64,000 nucleotides of DNA from an uncultured Selenomonadaceae bacterium (GCA_905233135.1 CAJOCQ010000016.1:50335-114334); one strand, 5' to 3'; positions 1-8,406 are shown, counted from the stretch's first letter. Translations and numbers: made by a program. The notes: generated by a model from the sequence alone, not told the origin.

Positions 1-556
1 CACCTGCGCGAATTTTCAGCAAGCTGTTGACTTCGATAACGGCGGAATTTTTTTCAAGCGGCTGACAGTTTAAATTAATTTTTGGAGATTGAATGTTGCC
101 GAGCCGAATAATTTTTGGGCAAGTGCGCTTGAGAAAATATCTGTTGTTGCTGACAATGACGGCGGTTAAATTGCGGCGTTCCAGCAGAAAATTTATCAGC
201 CATTCAATTCCTTCCGCGTCAAGGTTTTTTGTCGGTTCATCGAGCAACAAAATTATTTCGGTGTTGGTTAAATTTTTCAAAGTGCGTTTAAGTTTTTCTA
301 TTGCTGACATTTCCGCCATTCGCAGTTCTGAAAAATCCGCCGAAATATTTCCCGTCAATGTCAAAATTTCGCCGTTAATATTTACGTCGCCCGCAGTTTG
401 AATCAATCTGCCCGCCAAAATGTCAAGCAGTGAAGATTTACCCGCGCCTTCGCCGCCCGTTATCCCGAGTTTTTCGCCGCGTTTTATTTCAATGTTTAAA
501 TCTGAAAAAATTTCTTTTTGCGCAAGTTCCAAGCCTAAATTTTTTATCTGTATCAA
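1..556 (-). CDS. ABC-F-like ATPase, partial at window edge, degenerate signature
   Basis: Minus-strand reading from a TTG at 556 behind an AAAGGAG site, running off the window start (about 185 residues seen). Walker A is GGEGAGKSS (about residues 33-41) and Walker B/D-loop is [11 protein letters not shown], followed by [11 protein letters not shown], which matches the ABC-F pattern SHDRYFLDRVC. The LSGGE signature is replaced by MSAIEK, the stretch between Walker A and the signature is short, and the H-loop His is Asn. ABC-F proteins act on ribosomes. This one may have one catalytically weakened cassette or be decaying. The C-terminal part lies outside the window, so the second cassette cannot be checked. 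Confidence 0.75.
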   Translation of the reverse strand, partial: MIQIKNLGLELAQKEIFSDLNIEIKRGEKLGITGGEGAGKSSLLDILAGRLIQTAGDVNINGEILTLTGNISADFSELRMAEMSAIEKLKRTLKNLTNTEIILLLDEPTKNLDAEGIEWLINFLLERRNLTAVIVSNNRYFLKRTCPKIIRLGNIQSPKINLNCQPLEKNSAVIEVNSLLKIRAG

Positions 557-654
557 TCAAAAGTCTCCTTTAATTTAATCTGCTTGTCAATTCGCCCGCC
601 GAAAAATTTTTCCTGCAAATAAAAAAATCCCGCTCGCGCAGGACTGAATTTAAT

Positions 655-1146
655 TTATTCAAATTTGTCAACTTTCAATGAATAGCCTAAAACTTCTCCA
701 ACGTCTGTAATTTTCCCGTAAGCCGTTACATTTTGTCCTTTGTAAGTGTTCAATACAAAATCTTTTTGCTCTTTATCACGGCTTTTAACGTCGCAACGCA
801 CGCCAACTATTGAATATTCATCCGCCATAAGTGCAATATAATCGCCGTCGCTGTCGATAACTTCAACTTGCCCTGTAACTGCCAAATACTGGTCTTTATA
901 CTTTCGCTGCGCCGCCGCCGCGTTGTTTTGTAAATCGTTCATCATTGTATACACATCTACATATTGATATTGCCGCTCTTCTTTTTCTTTAGCCGGTCGA
1001 GTTTCTTGTACTTGAGTTTTTGGAGTTTCAATATTTTTTGAGGTTGAAACATTATTGTTGTCGTCCTTGCCGAATACCGCGCTTAATATTCCAACTGCCA
1101 AACAAAAATACAAAAAATACTTTAAAGCCTTCTTAATAAACCTCAT
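655..1146 (-). CDS. Exported or membrane-anchored OB-fold (tRNA_anti-like) protein
   Basis: 163 aa from the ATG at 1146, which has a GGAGG site 7 nt upstream. A TTG 15 nt further up lies inside that site and is rejected. Basic N-terminus (MRFIKKALKYF) and one hydrophobic segment (about residues 9-25), then a polar linker rich in N, K and E. The C-terminal half (YLAVTGQVEVI, then YKGQNVTAYGKITDV) looks like the small beta-rich OB-fold found in many exported Firmicute proteins. No enzymatic motif is seen. It is divergent from sstT across a gap holding a C9 tract. Function unknown. Confidence 0.7.
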   Translation of the reverse strand: MRFIKKALKYFLYFCLAVGILSAVFGKDDNNNVSTSKNIETPKTQVQETRPAKEKEERQYQYVDVYTMMNDLQNNAAAAQRKYKDQYLAVTGQVEVIDSDGDYIALMADEYSIVGVRCDVKSRDKEQKDFVLNTYKGQNVTAYGKITDVGEVLGYSLKVDKFE

Positions 1147-1186
1147 AAAAATTACCTCCAATTTAATATAAACTTATGTAATAATA

Positions 1187-1195
1187 CCCCCCCCC
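1187..1195. repeat. C9 homopolymer in a divergent intergenic region
   Basis: Nine consecutive C between the OB-fold gene (minus, start 1146) and the sstT promoter (plus, -35 at 1216). Homopolymer tracts in promoter regions can vary in length by slippage; whether this one does is unknown. Confidence 0.85.
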
Positions 1196-1215
1196 GTTTT
1201 TGTTTTGTCAACAAT

Positions 1216-1245
1216 TTGGCAAGCAACGGTTATCAGTGTTATAAT
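1216..1245 (+). promoter_or_regulatory. Predicted sigma-70-type promoter of sstT
   Basis: TTGGCA at 1216-1221 and TATAAT at 1240-1245 with 18 nt between them, 31 nt upstream of the sstT ATG. Found by eye from consensus only. Confidence 0.6.
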
Positions 1246-1276
1246 AAATTTCTAAAAAATTTTTGGAGGTTATTTA

Positions 1277-2518
1277 ATGTTAGGAAAAGTAGGCAAGATT
1301 TACGGCGAAACGGCTTTAATAAAATTAATCGCCGTCGGGCTTGTAACAGGAATTATTTTAGCTTTATTTATACCGCGCGTCATTCCGGTAATTGCGGTAT
1401 TCGGCAAACTTTTTGTAAACGCGCTGAAAGGTGTTGCACCAATTTTAGTTTTCGTGTTGGTAATAAACGCCCTTTCGCAAAAAGCAGAATCAAATACTTC
1501 AATGAAACCGATAATTCAACTGTACGTGATAGGAACTTTCTGCGCGTCATTGGTAGCTGTAACGGCGTCATTTTTATTCCCGACAACTTTAAATTTGCAA
1601 ACGGCGGGCGCGGAAATTACGCCGCCTTCAGGAATTGTTGAAGTTTTGCAAAATGTAATAATGAATGTTGTTGACAACCCGATTCACGCGCTGACAACAG
1701 CAAATTACATAGGGATTTTGGCTTGGGGCGTCATTGTAGGATTAGCTTTGAGACAGGCTGGCGAAGAAACGCACAAAGTTATTTCGGATTTGGCAAAGGC
1801 AGTAACGCAAGTTGTACAATGGGTAATTCGTTTTGCGCCGTTCGGAATTATGGGGCTTGTAGCTGACGCAATAGGAACTTCAGGCATTGACGCACTTTTG
1901 GGCTATGCAAAATTATTGGCGGTACTTTTGGGCGCGTTCTTCAGCGTAGCGTTGATAATGAATCCGCTGATTGTTTGGTTTAAAATAAAAATGAATCCGT
2001 ACCCTTTGGTTTTTGCGACGCTGCGCGAAAGTGGAATTTATGCATTTTTCACGCGCAGTTCAGCAGCAAATATTCCCGTCAATATGAGTTTGTGCAAAAG
2101 ATTGGGGCTTGACGAAAATTTATATTCGGTGTCAATCCCGCTCGGCGCAACAATAAATATGGCGGGCGCGGCAATAACAATAGCAGTTTTAAGTTTGGCG
2201 ACGGCTCATACATTGGGAATTTCGGTAGATATGCCGACGGCGTTATTGCTTTGTTTAATTTCGACGGTTGGAGCTTGCGGCGCGTCAGGCGTTGCAGGAG
2301 GTTCACTTTTATTAATTCCCGTTGCGTGTTCGAGCTTCGGAATTTCATCAGATATTTCAATGCAAGTTGTTGGCGTAGGATTTATAATCGGCGTGTTGCA
2401 GGATTCTTGCGAAACTGCTTTAAATTCTTCAAGCGACGTACTTTTCACGGCAACTGCAGAATTTTCAAACCGCGCCGCTAAAGGCGAATTAAAATCTTCT
2501 GATTTAGTGCCGCGCTGA
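1277..2518 (+). CDS. sstT: Sodium:serine/threonine symporter SstT
   Basis: 413 aa, dicarboxylate/amino acid:cation symporter (DAACS) family, expected to import Ser/Thr with Na+ at the inner membrane. About eight or nine hydrophobic segments. Family motifs visible: [12 protein letters not shown] (serine-rich reentrant loop), [12 protein letters not shown], and the late block [17 protein letters not shown]. Length is typical of SstT (about 400-415 aa). ATG follows TTTTTGGAGG. The 3' end overlaps the converging HEPN reading by 15 nt. SstT is favoured over GltP/DctA by the overall sequence, but substrate is inferred. Confidence 0.88.
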   Translation: MLGKVGKIYGETALIKLIAVGLVTGIILALFIPRVIPVIAVFGKLFVNALKGVAPILVFVLVINALSQKAESNTSMKPIIQLYVIGTFCASLVAVTASFLFPTTLNLQTAGAEITPPSGIVEVLQNVIMNVVDNPIHALTTANYIGILAWGVIVGLALRQAGEETHKVISDLAKAVTQVVQWVIRFAPFGIMGLVADAIGTSGIDALLGYAKLLAVLLGAFFSVALIMNPLIVWFKIKMNPYPLVFATLRESGIYAFFTRSSAANIPVNMSLCKRLGLDENLYSVSIPLGATINMAGAAITIAVLSLATAHTLGISVDMPTALLLCLISTVGACGASGVAGGSLLLIPVACSSFGISSDISMQVVGVGFIIGVLQDSCETALNSSSDVLFTATAEFSNRAAKGELKSSDLVPR

Positions 2519-2898
2519 TAAATTATTTTCAAGAAAATTTTTTACCGCGTTGTAAAATTCAACGGCGTTGTTGTATTGAGTTTCGGCATCTTCACGAGAA
2601 ACAATATAAAAATCTTCATAATCGCAATTATTTCTAATTTCAAAAGCAGCCCCGACATATTTGAAAATTTCGTGTCAAAAATTTCCGTCTTGATATAATG
2701 TTGACGAAAATAACTTATTACCGCCGAATGCTTTTTAAAGTCAATTTCATTTTCTACCAAAAGAGCGCGAATTGTTGTAAAAATTGCGTAGTATGAACGA
2801 TTGATTGAATCTTTAAAAAAATTATTTTCAAGCATAATTTTCGCCGCCAAAAGAAACTCCGTTGCTCTGTCAAGTCGATATTGTGTCAATTCACGCAA
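2504..2898 (-). pseudogene. HEPN-domain protein, frameshifted (partner of MNT)
   Basis: Starts at TTG 2898, overlapping the MNT stop by 8 nt. Reads as a HEPN protein (SYYAIFTTIRALL, KKHSAVISYFRQHY) up to about residue 80. The zero frame then becomes unlike the family and stops at 2542. Dropping into another frame at about 2659-2668 (one A appears missing in TTTTCAAATATG) restores the family C-terminus, with EIRNNCDYEDFY and SREDAE, ending at 2504 for a repaired length of about 131 aa. In HEPN/MNT modules the HEPN protein is the RNase toxin. The frameshift removes the conserved C-terminal third, so it is probably inactive, unless it is a sequencing error. Confidence 0.8.
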
Positions 2899-3229
2899 GG
2901 CGTTTACCTTCTTTCAAAATATTTTTGTAGTAGGGCATTTCAATAAAATATTTATCGAAGTATTCGGCGGAAATTACTTTTGGCGAAATAAACACATCGT
3001 ACTCTAAATCAATTTCGCCGGTTCTGCTGATAAGATTGGAGCGTTTTTCGTTCCATTGCGGTTTTTCGCCTTCGACAATCGCCGCAAAATCTATGTCAGA
3101 TTCTTCGTCGAAATCGCCGCGCGCGTAACTGCCGTATAAAAAAATTCCGCGAATTTTATCGCCGTAAATTTTTTTGTAGCAGTCAACAACTTTTTGGCAG
3201 ATAATATCCAAATTCGGCGTTGCGTTCAT
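2891..3229 (-). CDS. MNT-type minimal nucleotidyltransferase (antitoxin of HEPN/MNT pair)
   Basis: 112 aa nucleotidyltransferase. The catalytic signature GSYARG followed by ESDIDF (about residues 33-49) gives the GSxxRG...SDxD metal and NTP-binding core. A third acidic position is likely in EIDLEYDVF. Small MNT proteins encoded with HEPN proteins act as antitoxins, in studied cases by AMPylating the HEPN RNase. Here MNT comes first and overlaps the HEPN start, as expected for a translationally coupled pair. The MNT domain itself is intact although its partner is frameshifted. Confidence 0.88.
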   Translation of the reverse strand: MNATPNLDIICQKVVDCYKKIYGDKIRGIFLYGSYARGDFDEESDIDFAAIVEGEKPQWNEKRSNLISRTGEIDLEYDVFISPKVISAEYFDKYFIEMPYYKNILKEGKRLA

Positions 3230-3232
3230 TTT

Positions 3233-4669
3233 TTACCACCCCATAATTTTTTTCAACAGTTCCATATTTAAATTTTCACGGACGATTTTAGCAAGTCGTT
3301 CGTAATTTTTTTGCTTGTCTGCGCGAAAGTTTTTTGTAACTTCCAAAGGCGGCAAATTTTTTTTGCGCCGAATTGCATTTAGAATTTGACGCCGAAAATT
3401 ATCGTTGTCAAAAATTCCGTGAACGTACGTACCGAAAACATTTCCAGCCGCAATAAATTTTTCGCCGCCAAGATTGGTAACGCCCGAATGAATTTCGTAC
3501 CCTTGCAAATTTTTCGCGCAGATTTTACTTCCCAAAAATTCAAAATCCGCGTCAACCGTAACCTGCCTTGTAAATTTATTTTCGGCAAAAGTTGTTTCAA
3601 GCGGCAAAAGGTTTAAGCCGTCAAGTTCAATGTATCTTGATTCGGTTTGCAACGGGTCAAAAATTTTTCTGCCGAGCATTTGAAAGCCGCCGCAAATTCC
3701 AATTACGGGCTTTTTCAAAATCTGCGCGACGAAATTATTTTCTTTCAGCCAAATTAAATCTTCTGAAGTATTTTTACTGCCGGGCAAAATTATTAAATCA
3801 GCCGTTTCAAGTTCGGCGGGCGTTCTTGCGTAAAATAAATTAACGTCAACTTCGCCCGCCAATGAATCAAAATCCGTAAAGTTTGAAAGTTTATTAAGGC
3901 GAATTACCGCAATATTAATTTCGCCGCCGCTTGAAATTTTATCGTCAAGCGAAACAGAATCTTCATCGTCAACGCCAATTTTTTCAATGTAGGGCAAAAT
4001 TCCCAAAACGGGCTTGCCTGTTTTATTTTCCAGAAAATCAACGGCGGGCAAAAATAATTTCACATCGCCGCGAAATTTATTTATCACGATACCTTTAACT
4101 AAATTTCGTTCGTCATCGTCAAGAAGTGCAAGCGTGCCGACGATTGACGCCAAACAGCCGCCTCTGTCAATATCAGCCACCAAAATTACTGGCGCGTTTA
4201 AATGTTTCGCCACGCGCATATTTACTATGTCATTTGCTTTTAAATTGACTTCAGCGGGGCTCCCCGCGCCTTCTATAACAATTATATCGAACTCTTCAGC
4301 AAGACGCGCTACGGCGATTTTAGCGGCTTTCCACGCCTCCAAAGAGTAGCCGCCGTGATATTCAGCCGCGCTCATAATTCCAACAGCTTTACCGTTAATT
4401 ATGACTTGAGAAGTTGCATTGCCCGTCGGTTTCAACAGTACGGGATTCATTAAAACATTTGGCGCAATATTCGCCGCCTCTGCTTGTGCAACTTGTGCGC
4501 GCCCCATTTCCAATCCGTCCGCCGTTACAAATGAATTGAGTGCCATATTTTGCGATTTAAACGGCGCAACTTTGAAACCTTCCCTAAAAAAAATACGGCA
4601 TAACGCCGTTGTTAAAATACTTTTGCCGACGTGCGACGCCGTGCCTTGAATCATTATATATTTAGCCAA
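3233..4669 (-). CDS. cobQ: Cobyric acid synthase
   Basis: 478 aa (CbiP/CobQ). It amidates side chains b, d, e and g of adenosylcobyrinic acid a,c-diamide, using glutamine and ATP. The N-terminal dethiobiotin-synthetase-like ATPase has a P-loop variant MIQGTASHVGKS and FKSQNMALNS. The C-terminal glutamine amidotransferase has the nucleophile in GICGGFQMLG (about residue 320) and a late His in YVHGIFD. TTG start after GGGG. It is the only corrin gene here apart from cobI at 38178, so the cobalamin genes are scattered. The MNT gene begins 3 nt downstream. Confidence 0.93.
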   Translation of the reverse strand: MAKYIMIQGTASHVGKSILTTALCRIFFREGFKVAPFKSQNMALNSFVTADGLEMGRAQVAQAEAANIAPNVLMNPVLLKPTGNATSQVIINGKAVGIMSAAEYHGGYSLEAWKAAKIAVARLAEEFDIIVIEGAGSPAEVNLKANDIVNMRVAKHLNAPVILVADIDRGGCLASIVGTLALLDDDERNLVKGIVINKFRGDVKLFLPAVDFLENKTGKPVLGILPYIEKIGVDDEDSVSLDDKISSGGEINIAVIRLNKLSNFTDFDSLAGEVDVNLFYARTPAELETADLIILPGSKNTSEDLIWLKENNFVAQILKKPVIGICGGFQMLGRKIFDPLQTESRYIELDGLNLLPLETTFAENKFTRQVTVDADFEFLGSKICAKNLQGYEIHSGVTNLGGEKFIAAGNVFGTYVHGIFDNDNFRRQILNAIRRKKNLPPLEVTKNFRADKQKNYERLAKIVRENLNMELLKKIMGW

Positions 4670-4681
4670 AAAAATTTCCCC

Positions 4682-5698
4682 TTACAACTTTACAACAACT
4701 TTGCCTGCGCGGCGCGTTTCGTCATTCGCCAAAACTTCAGGCAACTTTTCAAGCGGTACAACGCTTGTAATTATCCCGTCAAAACTAATCTTGCCGCGTG
4801 AAATTAATTCGACTGCGCGCGGGAATGTGTACGGATTGATAAACGATGAAGTAACGGTTAATTCTTTTTTGAAAATCATATCAGGCTTAATTTTCAATTC
4901 GGCATCAGGCGAAACAAGCCCGAAAAACATAACAGTTGCCTTTTTGCCTGCAACGCGCAGAGCGTCAGCTTGCGTGCGTACACTTCCTACACATTCGATA
5001 ACGCAATTTACATTCTGCGTAACGCCCGCCAAAAATTCGTCAAGATTTTCTGCAAGCGGATTAACAACCAAATCTGCGCCGAGTTTTAACGCCAAATTTC
5101 TTTTTTCTTCGACAGGTTCAGAAAGAATCACAAGCCCCGCGCCCGCCAACTTCGCAAGCTGCAAGGAAATCATTCCGATTGGTCCGCCGCCCATAACTAA
5201 AACCGTATCGCCGTGTTTAATCTTGCATAAATCCATACCGTGTACGCAACACGAAACAGGCTCGCTCATCGCCGCGTACAGCAGATTTAAATTTTTGGGA
5301 ACTTTGAAAACGTGGCTTGCCTTCATTGCAACAAATTCTGCAAATCCGCCGTCAACCGTCGTACCAACGCCGATATTATCTGTGCAAAAATGTTCCATTC
5401 CGTTTCGGCAAAAATAACATTTCCCGCACATAATGTTGGGGTCGCCGCTCACGTGGTCGCCGACTTGCACATTTTTAACCGCGCCGCCGATTTTTTCAAC
5501 AACGCCCGAAAATTCGTGTCCGGGAATAAGCGGCGGCTTTACTGCAAACGCGCCGCCTTCCGCGTTGAAAATGTGTACGTCCGTCCCGCAAACGCCGCAA
5601 TACGCAACTTTTATCAAAACTTCGTCCGCGCCAATTTCCCGTACAGGTACATTTTCAATTTTCATATCTTGTTTACCGTGATAAACTGCCGCCTTCAT
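4682..5698 (-). CDS. Zinc-dependent medium-chain dehydrogenase (sorbitol/threonine dehydrogenase type)
   Basis: 338 aa MDR-superfamily NAD(P)-dependent alcohol dehydrogenase. Catalytic zinc site: CGVCGTD (about residue 34) and GHEFSG (about 61). Structural zinc Cys cluster: CGKCYFCRNGMEHFC (about 92-106). Rossmann motif: VMGGGPIGM (about 168). Full length for the family. It lies 12 nt upstream of cobQ with a GGGAGG site before its ATG. The substrate cannot be told from sequence; polyol, threonine or butanediol are all possible. Confidence 0.85.
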   Translation of the reverse strand: MKAAVYHGKQDMKIENVPVREIGADEVLIKVAYCGVCGTDVHIFNAEGGAFAVKPPLIPGHEFSGVVEKIGGAVKNVQVGDHVSGDPNIMCGKCYFCRNGMEHFCTDNIGVGTTVDGGFAEFVAMKASHVFKVPKNLNLLYAAMSEPVSCCVHGMDLCKIKHGDTVLVMGGGPIGMISLQLAKLAGAGLVILSEPVEEKRNLALKLGADLVVNPLAENLDEFLAGVTQNVNCVIECVGSVRTQADALRVAGKKATVMFFGLVSPDAELKIKPDMIFKKELTVTSSFINPYTFPRAVELISRGKISFDGIITSVVPLEKLPEVLANDETRRAGKVVVKL

Positions 5699-5717
5699 TT
5701 TTTTAGCCTCCCAAAAA

Positions 5718-6497
5718 TTATTTGTCGCCCCAATTTTCGCTGACAGAGCCGCTTTCTCTTACTGCAGCTGCGGCTTCGTCCATTTTCTCAAAAGTTTTTC
5801 TTACGCCTTTTTTGTCTGCAGAATAATTCATTGCGTGTTTGCCGCTAATCCCCATTGATTCAGCTTCAGAAACAGAATCGATATTCGCACCCATAAAAAT
5901 ATAGTTCCAATTATAATCTTTGGTAGTTTTTTCAATCATAGCTTTAACGGTTGCCTTGTTGTATTCTTGGCTTGCGTTTTCGAGCCCGTCAGTCATAATC
6001 AAAACGAGCACGCGCCTTTTTTCGGGGCAAATTTTTTCTTTTTGCATTTTGCCTGCAACGTCTGTTAAAGTCATTCCTACTGCGTCAAGCAAAGCAGTTG
6101 TACCGCGCGCGTAATATTCGGCTGAAGTCAATTCGGGAATTTCGTTAAGGTCAACTTTATCGGCAATTTTAATGTATTCGTTGTCAAAAAGCACGGTAGT
6201 AACTTCGACTTTGCCGGGCGTTTCCTTTTGCTTTTGTAAAAAAGAATTGTAGCCGCCGATAGTATCTTCAGCCAAATTTGACATTGAGCCGGAGCGGTCA
6301 AGAATGCAAATTATTTGTACGGGCTCGGCGGAAGTTTTTTCACAATCCGCCGAATGTTTATGCACGGGCAAAATATTTTCTTTGACAGTTTCAACGGGCG
6401 GCTTAGGTTTAACGCTGCGCGAATATGCAGGACTTTCAAAACTTACGCCGCAAAAAATTATTAAAGTTGCCAACGCGCCCAATAAAAATTTAAACAT
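5718..6497 (-). CDS. Exported von Willebrand factor A domain protein
   Basis: 259 aa from ATG 6497 (GAAGG upstream; a longer reading to 6572 adds a basic stretch without a site). Signal peptide at residues 1-25 (MFKFLLGALATLIIFCG, cleavage near SPAYSR). The VWA domain has a complete MIDAS: DRSGSMS, GTTALLDA, and MTDGLEN. A metal-dependent adhesion or protein-interaction role at the cell surface or in the periplasm is inferred. No adjacent MoxR/BatA-type genes are present, so its partner is unknown. Confidence 0.82.
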   Translation of the reverse strand: MFKFLLGALATLIIFCGVSFESPAYSRSVKPKPPVETVKENILPVHKHSADCEKTSAEPVQIICILDRSGSMSNLAEDTIGGYNSFLQKQKETPGKVEVTTVLFDNEYIKIADKVDLNEIPELTSAEYYARGTTALLDAVGMTLTDVAGKMQKEKICPEKRRVLVLIMTDGLENASQEYNKATVKAMIEKTTKDYNWNYIFMGANIDSVSEAESMGISGKHAMNYSADKKGVRKTFEKMDEAAAAVRESGSVSENWGDK

Positions 6498-6596
6498 ACG
6501 CCTAACCTTCCTTCGACGAAATTTTTTATAAATTTTATAGTATATCGTAAAAATTGTCCAGAAATTTACCAACCGCAGTAAGGGCTTGTAAAATTA

Positions 6597-6631
6597 GTGC
6601 GGTAGTGTTATAGTGCGGTAGTGTTGTAGTA
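6597..6631 (+). repeat. Short direct repeats (GGTAGTGTTATAGT-type)
   Basis: The phrase GTGCGGTAGTGTT occurs twice in tandem just upstream of the small Cys-rich gene. The 14-mer GGTAGTGTTATAGT recurs at about 59892 behind argB, showing that this is a dispersed motif. Confidence 0.6.
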
Positions 6632-6657
6632 AAAAAATTGCAAAAGGAGAAATTATT

Positions 6658-6903
6658 ATGTGCAAAGAATGCGGTTGCGGCGAAGGCGGCGCGGGAATTA
6701 CGCGCCTGCAATTCACGGCGAACGGCTACACCGACAACAGCGCAAAAACCGTTGAAAAAAATCTGCTCGGCTTGGCGGGCGTTATGTATGTTCATATTCA
6801 CGCGCACGACGGCGAAACTACCATTGATTATAATCCCGGCAAAACTAAACTTTCTGAAATTATCGGCGTCTTTGCCAAAAATGACGTTGAGCCTTTGTTG
6901 TAA
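6658..6903 (+). CDS. Small HMA-like protein with N-terminal cysteine cluster
   Basis: 81 aa, ATG 8-9 nt after AAAAGGAG. Begins MCKECGCGEGG, a possible metal ligand cluster (Cys 2, 5, 7). The remainder resembles the beta-alpha-beta heavy-metal-associated fold (KTVEKNLLGLAGVMYVHIHAHDG, then TTIDYNPGKTKLSEII), but the usual MxCxxC loop is absent. Probably cytoplasmic. A role in metal handling is inferred. It precedes argF by about 100 nt. Confidence 0.65.
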   Translation: MCKECGCGEGGAGITRLQFTANGYTDNSAKTVEKNLLGLAGVMYVHIHAHDGETTIDYNPGKTKLSEIIGVFAKNDVEPLL

Positions 6904-7002
6904 GGTTCCAGGTTTCCAAGGATATAAGGATTAGTGAAAATCCCTCTTCCCTTTCCACTGGAACCTTGGAACCCTAAATTTCGACTGAAAGGAGAAATTT
7001 TC

Positions 7003-7932
7003 TTGTTAAAAGGAAAAGATTTAATCTCAATACACGATTTAAGCGCGGACGAAGTTTTTGAAATTTTGGACTGCGCGGCGAATTTAAAAGTTATGCAAAA
7101 AAATAATATCCCGCACCAATATTTGAAGGGCAAAACTTTAGGGATGATTTTTGAAAAATCTTCGACGCGCACGCGCGTTTCATTTGAAGTTGGAATTTTC
7201 CAACTCGGCGGCACGGGTTTATTTTTATCGAACAAAGATTTACAGCTCGGGCGCGGCGAACCTATCAAAGATACCGCGCGCGTTTTGTCTCGTTACCTTG
7301 ACGGGATTATGATTCGCACTTTTGGGCACGACAGAATTTTGGAACTTGCGAAATTTGCAAATGTGCCTGTTATCAACGGCTTGAGTGATTTACTGCATCC
7401 TTGCCAAGTTTTGACGGATTTATTGACGATTCGCGAACACAAGGGCAAAAATTTCAGAAGTTTAAAAATGGCGTACGTCGGCGACGGCAATAATATGACA
7501 AATTCCTATTTGTACGGCGCGGCGAAAGTCGGAATGCATTTAACAGTTGCAACGCCCGCAAATTACAAGCCGAACGCTGAAGTTTTTGAAAATGCATTGA
7601 CTGACGCCGAAGAAACTAAAGCCGAATTGAGCTGGACAGAAAATCCCGTTGACGCCGTGAAGGACGCCGACATTATTGCAACCGACACTTGGGCAAGTAT
7701 GGGGCAGGAAGCCGAACACGACGAACGCAAGAAAATTTTTGCACCGTATCAAGTCAACAAAGAACTTTTGAAACACGCAAGCAAAAACGCGATTGTACTT
7801 CATTGCTTGCCGGCGTATCGCGGCGAAGAAATTACTGACGAAGTTTTTGAAAACAACGCGCACGTAATTTTTGAAGAGGCTGAAAATCGCCTGCATACTC
7901 AAAAGGCAATTATGGCTTTGACAATGAGCTGA
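7003..7932 (+). CDS. argF: Ornithine carbamoyltransferase
   Basis: 309 aa; makes citrulline from ornithine and carbamoyl phosphate. Carbamoyl-phosphate loop SSTRTR (about residue 53), HPCQ (about 130), and the ornithine-site motif HCLPAYRG near the end. TTG 7003 is chosen because AAAGGAG lies 8 nt upstream and family alignment starts at LKGKDLISIHDLS; an in-frame ATG at 6934 adds unrelated sequence. Other arginine genes in the window (argJ, argB) are 50 kb away. It could be anabolic ArgF or catabolic ArcB; no arcA or arcC is seen nearby. Confidence 0.92.
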   Translation: MLKGKDLISIHDLSADEVFEILDCAANLKVMQKNNIPHQYLKGKTLGMIFEKSSTRTRVSFEVGIFQLGGTGLFLSNKDLQLGRGEPIKDTARVLSRYLDGIMIRTFGHDRILELAKFANVPVINGLSDLLHPCQVLTDLLTIREHKGKNFRSLKMAYVGDGNNMTNSYLYGAAKVGMHLTVATPANYKPNAEVFENALTDAEETKAELSWTENPVDAVKDADIIATDTWASMGQEAEHDERKKIFAPYQVNKELLKHASKNAIVLHCLPAYRGEEITDEVFENNAHVIFEEAENRLHTQKAIMALTMS

Positions 7933-7939
7933 AAAAGCG

Positions 7940-8168
7940 GCGAACGTGATGTGAGCCGCCCTTCGCGCAGGACGCGCGGCATTTTCCCTTTACTAATCTG
8001 AAATAAAAAAATGTCGCCCGTCCTCTCAGCGCAGCTGCCCGCCGCCTTAGTGCGTACAGAAACTATAATGCAGACTCGACAGTTCTAAGAGCGTTACCAA
8101 CGCAAGGCGCACAGGACGGGCGACGCTTCTTTCTTTGGTTCTTTCTTTCTACTAAAGAAAGAAAGAAC
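7940..8168. repeat. Dispersed structured intergenic element, copy A
   Basis: Fills most of the 327-bp argF-SCIFF gap. It contains the core bounded by CGCCCGTC (8015-8022) and GACGGGCG (8115-8122), then a 13-bp perfect hairpin with arms 8138-8150 and 8156-8168 (GTTCTTTCTTTCT). The GC-rich end abuts argF. Same family as copies B, C, D and G, with E, F and H as relatives. Confidence 0.75.
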
Positions 8169-8202
8169 ATTTAATAAAATTTAAAAACTCGCTTTAATCA
8201 AG

Positions 8203-8231
8203 TTGTAACTTGTATTTGACTATGTTAAAAT
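8203..8231 (+). promoter_or_regulatory. Possible promoter of the SCIFF gene
   Basis: TTGTAA (8203-8208), 17 nt, TAAAAT (8226-8231), 28 nt before the start codon. Weak match, by eye. Confidence 0.4.
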
Positions 8232-8259
8232 TGCTACAGAAAAATTTGGAGGTGCTATT

Positions 8260-8406
8260 ATGAAACACATTAAAACAGTAACAAAACCCGTACTGCAAGA
8301 AACTTTGAAAAACGGCGGTTGCGGCGAATGCCAAGCTTCTTGCCAATCCGCTTGCAAAACAAGTTGCACTGTCGGTAACCAAGTTTGCGAACGTACAAAA
8401 AAATAA
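8260..8406 (+). CDS. Six-cysteine SCIFF peptide (ranthipeptide precursor)
   Basis: 48 aa; ATG 8260, 6-7 nt after TTTGGAGG. The sequence after residue 20 carries CGECQASCQSACKTSC and TVGNQVCE, with Cys at 21, 24, 28, 32, 36 and 43. This is the hallmark spacing of the SCIFF family (six Cys in about 45 residues). Known SCIFF peptides are modified by a radical-SAM SPASM maturase that forms a thioether; in the characterised clostridial peptide it joins Cys32 and Thr37, and both residues are present here at those numbers. No radical-SAM gene is in this window. Followed at once by a terminator. Confidence 0.93.
   Translation: MKHIKTVTKPVLQETLKNGGCGECQASCQSACKTSCTVGNQVCERTKK

Noticed and set aside
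4701..5417. 238-codon plus-strand open frame
   Set aside because: Antisense to the zinc dehydrogenase with clear metal and Rossmann motifs; codon bias of the opposite strand explains it.
6934..7002. Upstream ATG start for argF
   Set aside because: The added 23 residues come from a low-complexity intergenic tract and have no ribosome site; TTG 7003 has a strong one.
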